From Pollutibacter soli (lineage in GTDB: Bacteria > Bacteroidota > Bacteroidia > Chitinophagales > Chitinophagaceae), in contig JARJHS010000002.1 in the NCBI GenBank assembly GCA_029269725.1, positions 62,001 to 126,000 of the forward strand: a DNA stretch of 64,000 nucleotides, written 5' to 3'. The notes below the pieces were generated by a model, which ran no database searches, was not told the origin of the DNA, and saw nothing but the letters and a program-made list of their open reading frames with translations. Below, piece after piece: positions 1 through 9,098 of this stretch (position 1 is its first letter; each line of letters opens with the position of its first letter). The translations under genes were made by a program, and so were the position numbers.

Positions 1-2392
1 CCGGCGTTTCGTTCCCGGCATAAATCTGCTTCACTTCGCTTTTTGTAGTAGCGCCTTTATCATCTTTCACTTCCACATACACATCATTACTTCCCGCTTT
101 TGTGAAAGTGAATTCAGATTCAGGAGTCGTAGTTTCTTTTGTCTCCGATCCGAAATGCCAGACATAAGTCAGCTTATCATTATCGGGATCAACAGAACCT
201 TCCGCATTTGCTTTAACCGTAAACGGTAAAGAGCCGGTTGATTTACTGATCGCAAGTTTTGTTTTCGGAGCCCTGTTCCCGGCATTGTAATCAATTCTTG
301 AAAGTGCAGCATCGGGGTTTTTTGTAAACCAGCCACTACCATATTCCAGCACATATAACCTTCCATCAGGCCCCATTTCAATATCGATGGCTGCATTGTT
401 TTTCGTGTGTTCCATGAAAGGCTCTGTTTTCACGAAATTTCCCTGGGCATCCATTGTAACCCATTTCATCCAACCACGGATCCATTCATAGAAAAGCAAT
501 TTGCCATTATAATAATCCGGAAGTCTTGTGTCTTTCGGATATGCATCGGCATAGTAAACAGGTCCTGCCATTGCATTTCTTCCTCCTGTACCCAGTTCAG
601 GGAATTCAGGTGAAGCAGCATATGGATAATATATAAATGCACTGCTGACTGCCGGCAGATCTTTTATACCTGTATTGTTCCTGGAATCATTAACCGGATG
701 CTGAGGATCAAATGCAGGACCGCTTTGGCCGGTTGCATAGTCGTAGTCGCGATACGGATAATTATTACCCACAAATAAGGGCCAGCCAAAAAATCCGGCC
801 TTGCGTGCCTGGTTAAGTTCATCATAGCCACGGGGACCACGGGTGGCCATACTGTCTTCCCGCGCATCTGGGCCGACTTCACCCCAGTAAAGAAATCCGG
901 TCTTCTGGTCAACTGAAATACGATAGGGATTTCGGGTACCCATCACGTATATCTCAGGTTTTGTTCCTTCAGTTCCCTGGGGGAAAAGATTGCCGTTCGG
1001 AATGCTGTAAGTTCCGTCTGCTCCAAGTTTTATTCTCAGGATCTTTCCTCGCAGATCATTTGCATTTGCAGAACTTCTTCTTGCATCATATTGTTCATTG
1101 CCCGGGCGTTCGTCCATCGGCCCGAAGCCGTTAGTAACATTTTTTGTGTTGGGCTGATTGAACGGAGTAGAGTTATCACCGGTAGATAAATACAACAACC
1201 GGTCGGGACCAAATGCAATAGAACCTCCGGTATGGCAGCAGATATCCCGCTGGGAATAGAACTGAAGAATTCTTTTTTCGGAAGCAACATCCAGTTTGCC
1301 ATCTTTAAACACAAAACGTGAAAGTCTGTTCACCGACGTGTCCGTGGGTGAATAAAACAGGTAGATATAATTATTGGTTTTATAATCCGGATCTGCAGCG
1401 ATACCCAGCAACCCTTCTTCTGCATTTACCCCTTTTACCGTTGTCTTGAAATACACATCAAGTTTTCCGGCAGGTGATAGTTGTTTTGATTTGTTGTCAT
1501 AATAAAGAATTTCTCCTTTGCGCTGTACGACAACAATGCTGAGGTCAGGGAGAATTGCCATTTCTGTTGGTTCATCAAACCCTGAAGCCAGCACATTTTT
1601 TGTGAACCTGTCTTCTTCCGGTGGACGTTGGGAACTGGCTTTGGAGTAATCGAGCGCTTTGTTACCACCTATGGCATATTGTACAGCTCCAAGCAAATGT
1701 TTCAGGTACATCGGATCAGCATAAGATTCGTCGGTATGTCCAAATTCAGTATAGAATGCCCTTCCGCCATCATATTCATGACACCATACCATGGGATGCT
1801 TATCACCGTTCTCTCCACCTTCATAGCTTTTTTCATCGATGCTTGCAAGGATTTTTACATTGCTATCGGATGGGGCTACCCGAAAATTGTACCATTCGTC
1901 TGTGCGTTCCCACACGTCCGGGAGGTGTTCCGTCGCCGGATTTGATTTATCCGTAACAAGGATTTTTGCTGGCTGAATTTTTGGGTGACTTTTAAAGTAG
2001 GCGCCCACCAGTTTACCATACCATGGCCAGCTGTACTCACAATCTGTTGCCGCATGAACGCCAACAAATCCGCCACCAGCCTGTATATATCTTTCAAAAT
2101 CTGCCTGCTGGTATTGATTCAATACATCGCCGGTGGTATTGAGAAAAATCACAGCGCTGTAATTTTTGAGCGAGTCTTCCGTGAAATAATCTGCATTCTC
2201 TGTGGTGTCTACTACAAAATTATTTTCACTGCCGAGTTGAAGAAGAGCAGCTTTTCCTGCTCCGATTGAGCCGTGCCGGAAGCCGGCCGTCTTTGAAAAT
2301 ACCAGGACTCTTGCTTTACCTGAACGTCCGCCACAGGAGGCCAGGAGAGTCAGCATTGCTACTACTGCGAGGGATAACCGAAAACATTTCAT
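1..2392 (-). CDS. ThuA domain / PQQ-dependent sugar dehydrogenase-like / PKD lipoprotein, C-terminus cut by window edge
   Basis: The frame is open from the ATG at 2392 to base 1 (797 codons) without a stop, so the gene is truncated at its 3' end by the window. The first 20 residues form a lipoprotein signal ending LLASC with the lipidated Cys at residue 20. A ThuA-like (trehalose-utilization, glutamine-amidotransferase-like fold) domain follows at about 27-250, with GGFVGVHAATDCEY near residue 104. A six-bladed glucose/sorbosone dehydrogenase-type propeller spans about 260-690 (ICCHTGGSIAFGPD, DLRGKILRI, MGTRNPYRI). A PKD domain starts near 700. Family members often end in a cytochrome c domain, which would lie beyond base 1. 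Likely an outer-membrane or periplasmic sugar oxidase passing electrons to c-type cytochromes; the substrate is unknown. A strong terminator lies between this gene and the DUF1080 gene upstream of it, so it may be transcribed separately. Confidence 0.88.
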   Translation of the reverse strand, partial: MKCFRLSLAVVAMLTLLASCGGRSGKARVLVFSKTAGFRHGSIGAGKAALLQLGSENNFVVDTTENADYFTEDSLKNYSAVIFLNTTGDVLNQYQQADFERYIQAGGGFVGVHAATDCEYSWPWYGKLVGAYFKSHPKIQPAKILVTDKSNPATEHLPDVWERTDEWYNFRVAPSDSNVKILASIDEKSYEGGENGDKHPMVWCHEYDGGRAFYTEFGHTDESYADPMYLKHLLGAVQYAIGGNKALDYSKASSQRPPEEDRFTKNVLASGFDEPTEMAILPDLSIVVVQRKGEILYYDNKSKQLSPAGKLDVYFKTTVKGVNAEEGLLGIAADPDYKTNNYIYLFYSPTDTSVNRLSRFVFKDGKLDVASEKRILQFYSQRDICCHTGGSIAFGPDRLLYLSTGDNSTPFNQPNTKNVTNGFGPMDERPGNEQYDARRSSANANDLRGKILRIKLGADGTYSIPNGNLFPQGTEGTKPEIYVMGTRNPYRISVDQKTGFLYWGEVGPDAREDSMATRGPRGYDELNQARKAGFFGWPLFVGNNYPYRDYDYATGQSGPAFDPQHPVNDSRNNTGIKDLPAVSSAFIYYPYAASPEFPELGTGGRNAMAGPVYYADAYPKDTRLPDYYNGKLLFYEWIRGWMKWVTMDAQGNFVKTEPFMEHTKNNAAIDIEMGPDGRLYVLEYGSGWFTKNPDAALSRIDYNAGNRAPKTKLAISKSTGSLPFTVKANAEGSVDPDNDKLTYVWHFGSETKETTTPESEFTFTKAGSNDVYVEVKDDKGATTKSEVKQIYAGNETP

Positions 2393-2419
2393 ACGACGCG
2401 TGGTTGATATTTAAAGTTG

Positions 2420-2452
2420 AAAATCCATTCCGATCAGATCGGAATGGATTTT
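2420..2452 (-). terminator. Strong intrinsic terminator, 15-bp perfect stem
   Basis: AAAATCCATTCCGAT (2420-2434), a three-base loop CAG, and its exact complement at 2438-2452. It lies between the DUF1080 gene and the ThuA/PQQ gene on the minus strand. The stem is symmetric, so it could act in both directions. It suggests that the upstream five-gene run ends here or is attenuated before the dehydrogenase gene. Confidence 0.8.
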
Positions 2453-2501
2453 AGTGATCATATAAAATACAGGGACAAGGCATACCATGTCCCTACTACC
2501 A

Positions 2502-3245
2502 TTACAACTGTTTGATTTTGATATTCCGGTACCAAACCAGATCTCCATGATCCTGTAACCCGATTTTTCCTTTGGTGAACCTGCCGAAATCCGGCATATT
2601 CTTAAACTTACTGTTCGCCACCATCTTCTTCCAGTTATCATCATTGGTTGTAGTGGAAACAACAGTAATTCCATTCAGTTTCAATTCCAGTTTATTTTTC
2701 ACCCAGATAACTTCGGCCGTGTTCCATTCACCAACAGGTTTTACAGGCTCAGTGTCTATTGCAACCAGGTCATATAAATTACCTGCGCGATGTTTATGGA
2801 TCTTACCGTCTGAATGCCCATCGTTGTCAAGGATCTGCATCTCTAACCCGGTAACAAAGCTCCAGGGATATTTGGCATCTTCTTTAATTCCGAAAATGAT
2901 CCCGCTGTTCCCGTTTTTGGAGATTTTCCATTCGAGGCTCAGGTGATAATTTTCGTAATCCTGGTCAGTAAGCAAATCGCCACCAGCCATTTTTCCCGCA
3001 GCCCTGCCGGTAGTGTCCAGGTACAAAAGACCATCAGCCACTTTCCAGGATGAACCATCGGTTTTATTTAACCAAACATGCCAGCCGTTTTTTGACTTGC
3101 CATCAAATAATGGTTTCCAATCCTGTCTGGCATTCTTGTCCGTAGTATTCTGAACTTCCCCAGGGGTGGATTTGCTGGCAGAATCAGAATGAAATTGCTG
3201 TAATGAAATAATCAGAATAAGGCAGCTTGCGGCCCAGAACTTCAT
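2502..3245 (-). CDS. DUF1080 (3-keto-disaccharide hydrolase-like) secreted protein
   Basis: 247 residues with an N-terminal signal peptide (about 1-21) and one DUF1080 concanavalin-like beta-sandwich from about 43 to the end. Typical blocks are LFDGKSKNGW (46-55), NSGIIFG (113-119), GLEMQILDN, VGEWNTAEV and the closing KGKIGLQDHGDLVWYRNIKI. Characterised DUF1080 members cleave 3-keto-glycosides, and related proteins are found beside Gfo/Idh/MocA oxidoreductases and TIM-barrel isomerases, as here. The start ATG lies four bases after the stop of the cytochrome c gene, which implies co-transcription. Probable periplasmic location. The exact substrate cannot be read from the sequence. Confidence 0.88.
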   Translation of the reverse strand: MKFWAASCLILIISLQQFHSDSASKSTPGEVQNTTDKNARQDWKPLFDGKSKNGWHVWLNKTDGSSWKVADGLLYLDTTGRAAGKMAGGDLLTDQDYENYHLSLEWKISKNGNSGIIFGIKEDAKYPWSFVTGLEMQILDNDGHSDGKIHKHRAGNLYDLVAIDTEPVKPVGEWNTAEVIWVKNKLELKLNGITVVSTTTNDDNWKKMVANSKFKNMPDFGRFTKGKIGLQDHGDLVWYRNIKIKQL

Positions 3246-3249
3246 GCGC

Positions 3250-3702
3250 TTATTTTTTCAATGAAAGAATGTATTTCACCATTGCTTCAGCATCAGTCTG
3301 GCTGAGATTTGGATGCGGTGACATTGGAATCTGTCCCCAAACACCCTGTCCGCCTTTCATTACTTTCTCAGAAAGCAATTTCACATTCTCTGCATTGTTC
3401 TCATATTTTTTGGCAACATCCTGGTAAGAAGGTCCGATTACTTTGGCATCTTCTTTATGACAGGTGAGACAGTCAGAAGCAGCAATCAAAGCTTTACCAT
3501 CAGGGCCGGAACCAGAAGGCGTAGACGTTACAGCCGGTGCCGCCGGAGTAGCTGATGTAGAAGCCGAACCGGTATCTGATCCACCGATCTGAGAATTTGC
3601 GTTGGAGTCATTTGTACTGACAGGAGTGGTTTCCTTAGTATCACCACCACCGCAAGCATAACAGGCACTTGCAATTGCCAACGCGAAGAATACTTTTTTC
3701 AT
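3250..3702 (-). CDS. Monoheme cytochrome c lipoprotein
   Basis: 150 residues. Lipoprotein signal with lipobox CYAC (Cys17), a Ser/Thr/Ala/Pro-rich linker at about 22-66, then one class I cytochrome c domain. The heme motif is CLTCH (78-82) and the likely axial Met is Met127 in QIPMSPH. The domain resembles the c551/c552 type used as a small electron carrier. Placed between the isomerase gene and the DUF1080 gene, it is the plausible electron acceptor for the PQQ-type or GMC sugar dehydrogenases nearby (inference from context). Confidence 0.9.
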   Translation of the reverse strand: MKKVFFALAIASACYACGGGDTKETTPVSTNDSNANSQIGGSDTGSASTSATPAAPAVTSTPSGSGPDGKALIAASDCLTCHKEDAKVIGPSYQDVAKKYENNAENVKLLSEKVMKGGQGVWGQIPMSPHPNLSQTDAEAMVKYILSLKK

Positions 3703-3765
3703 ATTTTGTTTGGTTAAGATTTGAGCGGACTAAATTACGCATTAAGGTGTGCAACAGGGATTTTT

Positions 3766-4821
3766 TTAGCTCAGTCCCAGTATTTTTTTATTAAAGGCTT
3801 CATCGCTTCCCGTACCCGCAAAGTCATCAAAAGCTTTTTCAGTTACCCTGATAATATTGTTGCGGATGAAAACGGCACCCTCTCTTGCACCATCTTCCGG
3901 ATGTTTCAACGCACATTCCCATTCCATTACGGCCCATCCTTTATAGTCATAGCCGGTCAGTTTGCTGAAAACGCTTTTAAAATCAACCTGGCCATCACCG
4001 AGGGAACGAAACCTTCCGGCGCGTTGTACCCAGTTCTGATAACCACCATAAACGCCTTGTTTTCCACTCGGATTAAATTCAGCATCCTTTACATGGAACA
4101 TGCGAATCCTTTCATGATAGTGGTCAATATAGCTCAGGTAGTCCAGGCATTGCAGTACGAAATGGCTTGGATCGTATAACAAACATGCCCTTGCATGATT
4201 GTTTACTTTTTCGAGGAACATTTCATAAGTGATTCCATCATGCAGGTCCTCTCCGGGATGAATTTCATAACAAAGGTCAACTCCGTTTTCGTCAAACACA
4301 TTGAGGATAGGAAGCCAGCGATCAGCCAGTTCTTTAAATCCGGTTTCAACCAACCCTGCGGGGCGTTGCGGCCATGGATACACCGTATGCCATAACAAGG
4401 AACCACTGAAAGTAGCATGTGCATTAAGACCAAGATTTGCAGATGCTTTTGCCGCCCATTTCAGTTGCTGAACCGCCCATTCTGTGCGGGCTTTGCTGTT
4501 GCCATGAACAGATGCAGGAGCAAAACCATCGAACAATTCATCATAGGCTGGGTGCACAGCCACCAACTGACCCTGGAGGTGAGTTGATAGTTCTGTGATC
4601 TTCAAGCCGCAATCTTCTACCGTACCCCTGATCTCATCCGCATAAGTTTTGCTTTCAGCAGCTTTCTGAAGATCAATACATCGGCTATCCCAGGTAGGAA
4701 TCTGTACGCCTACAAATCCAAGGGATTCTGCCCATAAACAAATCGATTTTAAACTGTTGAAAGGAGCTGTATCGCCCATGAACTGGGCGAGAAAAATACC
4801 GGGACCTTTTATAGTTGTCAT
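3766..4821 (-). CDS. Sugar phosphate isomerase/epimerase family TIM-barrel protein
   Basis: 351 residues, no signal peptide, AP-endonuclease-2-like TIM barrel. Candidate metal ligands are Glu186 (CYEIHPG), Asp217 (LLYDPSH), His243 (MFHVKD) and Glu300 (VMEWE), the usual pattern of xylose-isomerase-like barrels. It starts 31 bp after the oxidoreductase gene stop and is followed by the cytochrome c gene. In Bacteroidota, pairs of this family with Gfo/Idh/MocA enzymes often act on oxidised (keto) sugars. The reaction here is inferred from context only. Confidence 0.87.
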   Translation of the reverse strand: MTTIKGPGIFLAQFMGDTAPFNSLKSICLWAESLGFVGVQIPTWDSRCIDLQKAAESKTYADEIRGTVEDCGLKITELSTHLQGQLVAVHPAYDELFDGFAPASVHGNSKARTEWAVQQLKWAAKASANLGLNAHATFSGSLLWHTVYPWPQRPAGLVETGFKELADRWLPILNVFDENGVDLCYEIHPGEDLHDGITYEMFLEKVNNHARACLLYDPSHFVLQCLDYLSYIDHYHERIRMFHVKDAEFNPSGKQGVYGGYQNWVQRAGRFRSLGDGQVDFKSVFSKLTGYDYKGWAVMEWECALKHPEDGAREGAVFIRNNIIRVTEKAFDDFAGTGSDEAFNKKILGLS

Positions 4822-4852
4822 CAGTTTTTGAGTTTTTTCATTTGCAATACAA

Positions 4853-6019
4853 TCAGCCGACTACATGATCGGTCCACTTTTCTTTTGAACTTCCACTGGC
4901 AACTACATTATCGATGAATGCCATTCCACGGATACCGTCTTCAACACCGGGGAAGTCGAGCATTTCAGGTGTAGGAGTAGTACCATCGATTCTTGCAGAA
5001 AGCGTAAGCGCAAAGTTTTTATAGATGTTTCCAAAAGCTTCCAGATATCCCTCAGGATGTCCGCCCGGAGTGCGGCAATTTGAAGTTGCAAAAGAAGAAA
5101 GATGTTTATACCCCGCACCTGCACGCAGAATCTGGGCAGGCTGATCCAGCCATTTTACGAGGAGGGTATTGGGTTCGTGCTGCGCCCATTCTACACCACC
5201 TTTTTCACCATATACCCGGATCTTCAATGCATTTTCTTCACCTGCGGCCACCTGCGAAGCCATCAATACACCTGAAGCGCCGTTTTCAAAACCAAGCAAT
5301 ACATTACCATCATCATCCAGCGCACGACCGTCTACGAATATGTTCAGGTCTGCACAAAGCTTAGTGATTTTCAAACCGGTAATATATTCTGCAAGATGAG
5401 CAGCGTGGGTACCGATATCACCGATACACCCTGCTTTTCCTGATTTTTTCGGATCAGTTCTCCAGGCCGCCTGTGCGTTGCCTTCTCTTTCGGAAAGTTT
5501 ACTCAACCAACCCTGCGGGTATTCTACCCACACTTTACGGATCTTTCCAAGTTCACCCGCTTTAACCATGGCTTTAGCCTGTTTCACCATCGGGTAGCCG
5601 GAATAGGTATGTGTTAGACAAAGAATAAGACCGGTTTCTTCGGCTTTCTTTTTCAGCTGCCTGGCTTCGTCAAGAGTGAAAGTGATGGGCTTCTCTACCA
5701 CCACGTGAAAACCATTTTCCAGCGCCATCATTGCCGGAGCAAAATGGGCGAAATTGGGCGTCACGATTGTTACAAAATCCATTCGTTGATCAGCAGGGAG
5801 CTTACTTTCTTTTGTAATCATCTCATCATAAGTGAGATAAGTTCTGCTCTCCGGGAGAAATAATGATTTCGCTGAATCTTTTGCGATTTCGGGATTGATA
5901 CTAAGCGCTCCGCAGCTCAGTTCAATTAATCCGTCCATATTAGCAGCAAGTCTGTGGATCGCGCCGATGAAAGCATCTTTGCCTCCACCAACCATTCCCA
6001 TTCTGAGTTTTCTATTCAT
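4853..6019 (-). CDS. Gfo/Idh/MocA family NAD(P)-dependent oxidoreductase
   Basis: 388 residues, cytoplasmic. N-terminal Rossmann fold with MVGGGKDAFIGAIH (9-22), the family EKP signature (Glu109-Pro111) and a C-terminal alpha/beta domain with GDIGTHAAHL, including Asp201 and His205, the usual catalytic pair. First gene of the minus-strand run. The region just upstream holds a tandem AAACCGGTTT-like operator. Probably oxidises or reduces a sugar or cyclitol hydroxyl; the substrate is unknown. Confidence 0.92.
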   Translation of the reverse strand: MNRKLRMGMVGGGKDAFIGAIHRLAANMDGLIELSCGALSINPEIAKDSAKSLFLPESRTYLTYDEMITKESKLPADQRMDFVTIVTPNFAHFAPAMMALENGFHVVVEKPITFTLDEARQLKKKAEETGLILCLTHTYSGYPMVKQAKAMVKAGELGKIRKVWVEYPQGWLSKLSEREGNAQAAWRTDPKKSGKAGCIGDIGTHAAHLAEYITGLKITKLCADLNIFVDGRALDDDGNVLLGFENGASGVLMASQVAAGEENALKIRVYGEKGGVEWAQHEPNTLLVKWLDQPAQILRAGAGYKHLSSFATSNCRTPGGHPEGYLEAFGNIYKNFALTLSARIDGTTPTPEMLDFPGVEDGIRGMAFIDNVVASGSSKEKWTDHVVG

Positions 6020-6048
6020 TGACTTTTATTTTGTAGGGTTGTAAAACT

Positions 6049-6078
6049 AAACCGATTTAAAAATAAATGAACCGGTTT
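6049..6078. promoter_or_regulatory. Tandem palindromic operator, LacI-family-like
   Basis: AAACCGATTT (6049-6058) and GAACCGGTTT (6069-6078) each differ by one base from the palindrome AAACCGGTTT. Their centres are 20 bp (two helical turns) apart. They sit 30-60 bp upstream of the oxidoreductase start at 6019. LacI-family operators have this length, a central CG and this symmetry, but no LacI gene is in the window, so the regulator is a guess. Confidence 0.5.
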
Positions 6079-6377
6079 GAAAAATTATTTTTGAATGGAT
6101 TTGTCTAACCCCGGATCGGTTCCGCGTACAGGGATAACCGTCAGCTTGTATTTACAAGAGATTACTTTGTGATTATAAACAGGAAGGCAACGTAAGCAGT
6201 CCGGGGACTTCATTTTATTAATTTATCGATGGCACCAGTACCGGAATGCTAATAGCAGTTAAAGTCAGAAGCTTTCAGACCGGGTATCGCGTTAAGACTC
6301 CACATTTGTTTAAAAATCTTAAAATCGAACTGCTTGGCAGGAATATCGTCAACAATCATTTTTTGTTGGGAAGTTTT
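6079..6377. other. Non-coding divergent intergenic region
   Basis: Part of the roughly 390-bp gap between the divergent starts at 6019 (minus) and 6413 (plus). Apart from the operator pair on its left and a promoter-like element on its right I see no gene, hairpin or RNA in it. Confidence 0.5.
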
Positions 6378-6409
6378 TTTGGATTGTGTAATTTACACGT
6401 CAACATTTG
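6378..6409 (+). promoter_or_regulatory. Bacteroidota-type promoter for the hydroxypyruvate isomerase-like gene
   Basis: TTTG at 6378-6381, a 20-base spacer, then AACATTTG at 6402-6409, one mismatch from the -7 consensus TAnnTTTG. The ATG follows only three bases later, so the transcript would be leaderless or nearly so. This argues against a TTG start at 6407. Confidence 0.5.
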
Positions 6410-6412
6410 CTT

Positions 6413-7297
6413 ATGCCAAATCATGCTTCGCGTCGAAAAGCGATAAAAAGTCTTGTTCTCGGATCAATTGCAGTCAATACCCTCAGTTCGTTCAGATCCG
6501 AAAATGAAAGTTCAGCGATGAAACCACTTCAGCTCAAAGGCAATATCAATCATTCTGTTTGTCATTGGTGCTACGGTTCTATTCCGCTGGAAGAATTCTG
6601 TGTTTCCGTCAAACAGCTGGGTATGCCGGCTGTCGATCTTATCGGTCCGAAAGGATGGGATACACTGAAGAAAAATGGTCTTGTTTCCTCCATGTGTAAT
6701 GGTGCTGAACTGGGTATCCCCGATGGATGGAATAATACTCAGTTTCATAGTAAACTTATCCAGAACTATTCTGACATGATTCCGTTGGTGGCCAAGGCCG
6801 GCTGGACTAACCTGATTTGTTTTTCGGGTAACCGTAACGGTATGGATGATGAGACCGGGATGAAAAATTGTGTTGAAGGGCTGAAAAAAATAATGAGCCT
6901 CGCTGAAAAAAATAAGGTGATGATCCAGATGGAACTGCTCAACAGCCGTGTGGATCATAAGGATTATATGTGTGATAAGTCCGCCTGGGGTATTGAACTT
7001 GTGAAGAGAGTAGGCTCACCCAATTTTAAACTGCTGTATGATATTTACCATATGCAGATTGATGAAGGCGACATCATCAGGAATATCAAAACCAACCACC
7101 AGTATTACGGACATTACCATACGGGTGGTAACCCTGGCCGTCACGAAATTAACGATACGCAGGAGTTATATTATCCTGCCATCATGAAGGCGATCCTGGA
7201 AACAGGGTACAAAGGTTTTGTAGCCCAGGAATTTATTCCGACCTGGCCGGATAAAATAGCTGCACTGAAAGAAGGTGTAACCATTTGCGACGTTTAG
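6413..7297 (+). CDS. Hydroxypyruvate isomerase-like TIM-barrel protein with Tat-like signal
   Basis: 294 residues from ATG 6413. The N-terminus (SRRKAIKSLVLGSIAV) resembles a twin-arginine signal, so the protein is probably exported. The rest is a xylose-isomerase-like barrel close to hydroxypyruvate isomerase (Hyi). Likely metal ligands are the Glu of QMELLNS (about 174), the Asp of LLYDIYHMQ (about 210), the His pair in YGHYHTGGNPGRHE (about 234-236) and the Glu of AQEFIP (about 273). It sits 42 bp before the first GMC oxidoreductase. In this setting it more likely isomerises an oxidised sugar than hydroxypyruvate itself (inference). Confidence 0.87.
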   Translation: MPNHASRRKAIKSLVLGSIAVNTLSSFRSENESSAMKPLQLKGNINHSVCHWCYGSIPLEEFCVSVKQLGMPAVDLIGPKGWDTLKKNGLVSSMCNGAELGIPDGWNNTQFHSKLIQNYSDMIPLVAKAGWTNLICFSGNRNGMDDETGMKNCVEGLKKIMSLAEKNKVMIQMELLNSRVDHKDYMCDKSAWGIELVKRVGSPNFKLLYDIYHMQIDEGDIIRNIKTNHQYYGHYHTGGNPGRHEINDTQELYYPAIMKAILETGYKGFVAQEFIPTWPDKIAALKEGVTICDV

Positions 7298-7339
7298 TTT
7301 AATCATTCATTTCAACTCAGAATCTATTAACTGTATACT

Positions 7340-9031
7340 ATGCCAGAAACGAACACATATGACGCAATCGTCATCGGCTCCGGAATCAGCGGAGGATGGG
7401 CTGCAAAAGAGCTTTGCGAGAAAGGATTAAAAACAATTGTTCTTGAGCGCGGCAGGAACATCGAGCATGGAAAGGATTATATCAATGCCAATAAAAATCC
7501 ATGGGAATTTCCGCATCGCGGTGGTCGCACACAGGAAATGATTTCAAAATATCCTGTACTGAAAAGAGATTATCCACTAAGTGAAACCAATCTCGATTAC
7601 TGGGTCAAGGACTGGGAATGTCCCTATACAGAAGTAAAAAGATTTGACTGGTTCAGGGGATATCATGTCGGTGGCCGTTCATTGATGTGGGGGCGCCAGA
7701 GCTATCGTTTCAGTGACCTGGATTTTGAAGCGAATGCCAAAGAAGGCATCGGCACCGACTGGCCGATACGTTATAAGGATATTGCTCCCTGGTATGACTA
7801 TGCAGAAAAATTTGCAGGTATCAGCGGATCCAGGGATGGTCTTGCTGTTTTGCCCGACGGGCAATTTATGCCGCCGATGGATATGACCTGCGTGGAAAAA
7901 GATGTGGCAGCGAGAATTAAAGAGCATTACAAGGGATCAAGAAATATGATTATTGGCCGTACGGCAAATATGACGGCACCTAATCCAAACAGTCCACAAC
8001 GTACGCAATGCCAGTTCCGGAATAAATGTTCGCTGGGATGTCCGTTTGGTGCTTATTTCAGCACGCAATCCTCAACACTCCCGGCTGCACAAAAAACTGG
8101 AAATCTCACTCTTCGTCCGTTTTCTATCGTTACCCGGATTCTGTATGATAAGGACACAAAAAGAGCGACTGGTGTAGAGATACTGGATGCGGAAGACAAA
8201 AAAACTTACGAATACAAAGCAAAAATTATTTTCCTGAATGCTTCTGCACTCAATAGTGCATGGGTTTTATTGAACTCAGCAACTGACGTATGGCCCGATG
8301 GTTTGGGTAGCAGCAGTGGAGAACTCGGACATAACCTGATGGATCATCATCTTGGTGTATATGCAAACGGTACTGTGGAAGGTTACGAAGACAAATACTA
8401 TTATGGTCGTCGTGCTAACGGCTTTTATATTCCACGTTTCAGAAATGTCGGTTCGGATAAAAGAGATTACCTGCGCGGGTTTGGCTACCAGGGTAGCGGA
8501 AGTCGGCAGGGCTGGAGCCGTAACGTGGCTGAACTGAACATCGGTGCCGAATTAAAAGATGCATTAACCGAACCCGGAAACTGGACAGTAGGAATGGGTG
8601 GCTTCGGCGAAATTCTTCCATATCACGATAATAAAGTCACACTGGATAAAACCAAAAAAGATGCCTGGGGACTGAATATCCTTTCTATTGACTGCGAGCT
8701 GAAAGAAAATGAATTGAAAATGCGTAAGGATATGCTTGAAGACGGAAAGGAAATTCTTACTGCTGCAGGCGTAAAAAATGTAACTGGTCGCGACGGAGAT
8801 GGAACTCCGGGACGTGGCATTCATGAAATGGGAACAGCCCGTATGGGAACGAGTCCGAAAAATTCAGTACTCAATAAGTGGAACCAGGTATGGGATGCAC
8901 CAAATGTGTTTGTTACTGATGGCGCATTCATGACGTCAGCATCCTGTGTAAACCCGTCTCTCACTTACATGGCTATGACGGCACGTGCTGCTGACCACGC
9001 TGTAAGTGAATTGAAAAAGAAAAATCTCTGA
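7340..9031 (+). CDS. GMC family oxidoreductase, copy 1 (glucoside 3-dehydrogenase-like)
   Basis: 563 residues. FAD-binding Rossmann motif GSGISGGWAAKEL (13-25) and LERG, a Cys-containing stretch CQFRNKCSLGCPFGA typical of the cytochrome-linked GMC subgroup, and a C-terminal catalytic pair His495 (HEMGTARMG) and Asn538 (CVNPSLTYM). This subgroup includes the catalytic subunits of glucoside 3-dehydrogenase and gluconate 2-dehydrogenase, which pass electrons to cytochrome c. The small gluconate-2-dehydrogenase subunit 3 partner is not seen in the window. Followed by a perfect intrinsic terminator. Paralogous to the enzyme at 11164. Confidence 0.9.
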   Translation: MPETNTYDAIVIGSGISGGWAAKELCEKGLKTIVLERGRNIEHGKDYINANKNPWEFPHRGGRTQEMISKYPVLKRDYPLSETNLDYWVKDWECPYTEVKRFDWFRGYHVGGRSLMWGRQSYRFSDLDFEANAKEGIGTDWPIRYKDIAPWYDYAEKFAGISGSRDGLAVLPDGQFMPPMDMTCVEKDVAARIKEHYKGSRNMIIGRTANMTAPNPNSPQRTQCQFRNKCSLGCPFGAYFSTQSSTLPAAQKTGNLTLRPFSIVTRILYDKDTKRATGVEILDAEDKKTYEYKAKIIFLNASALNSAWVLLNSATDVWPDGLGSSSGELGHNLMDHHLGVYANGTVEGYEDKYYYGRRANGFYIPRFRNVGSDKRDYLRGFGYQGSGSRQGWSRNVAELNIGAELKDALTEPGNWTVGMGGFGEILPYHDNKVTLDKTKKDAWGLNILSIDCELKENELKMRKDMLEDGKEILTAAGVKNVTGRDGDGTPGRGIHEMGTARMGTSPKNSVLNKWNQVWDAPNVFVTDGAFMTSASCVNPSLTYMAMTARAADHAVSELKKKNL

Positions 9032-9052
9032 TCAGCATTGATGTTCAGATAA

Positions 9053-9081
9053 AAAATGCCTGTTCATGCGACAGGCATTTT
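9053..9081 (+). terminator. Intrinsic terminator after GMC copy 1
   Basis: AAAATGCCTGT (9053-9063), loop TCATGCG, ACAGGCATTTT (9071-9081): an 11-bp perfect stem. An ATG in the loop at 9066 is in frame with the next gene but lies inside the hairpin, so it is not the real start of that gene. Confidence 0.88.
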
Positions 9082-9098
9082 CAATTATATTTAAAAAG

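Noticed and set aside
2471-2494. Second hairpin AGGGAC/GTCCCT next to the strong terminator
   Set aside because: Only a six-base stem with a 12-base loop; too weak to list as a feature.
5697-5712. Possible third parS site (core CCACGTGAAA)
   Set aside because: Only 10 of 16 positions match, and it lies inside the Gfo/Idh/MocA coding sequence; the other two sites are perfect.
9066-9098. Upstream ATG start for the DUF885 gene
   Set aside because: It lies in the loop of a perfect intrinsic terminator, and the signal peptide begins properly only at 9099.
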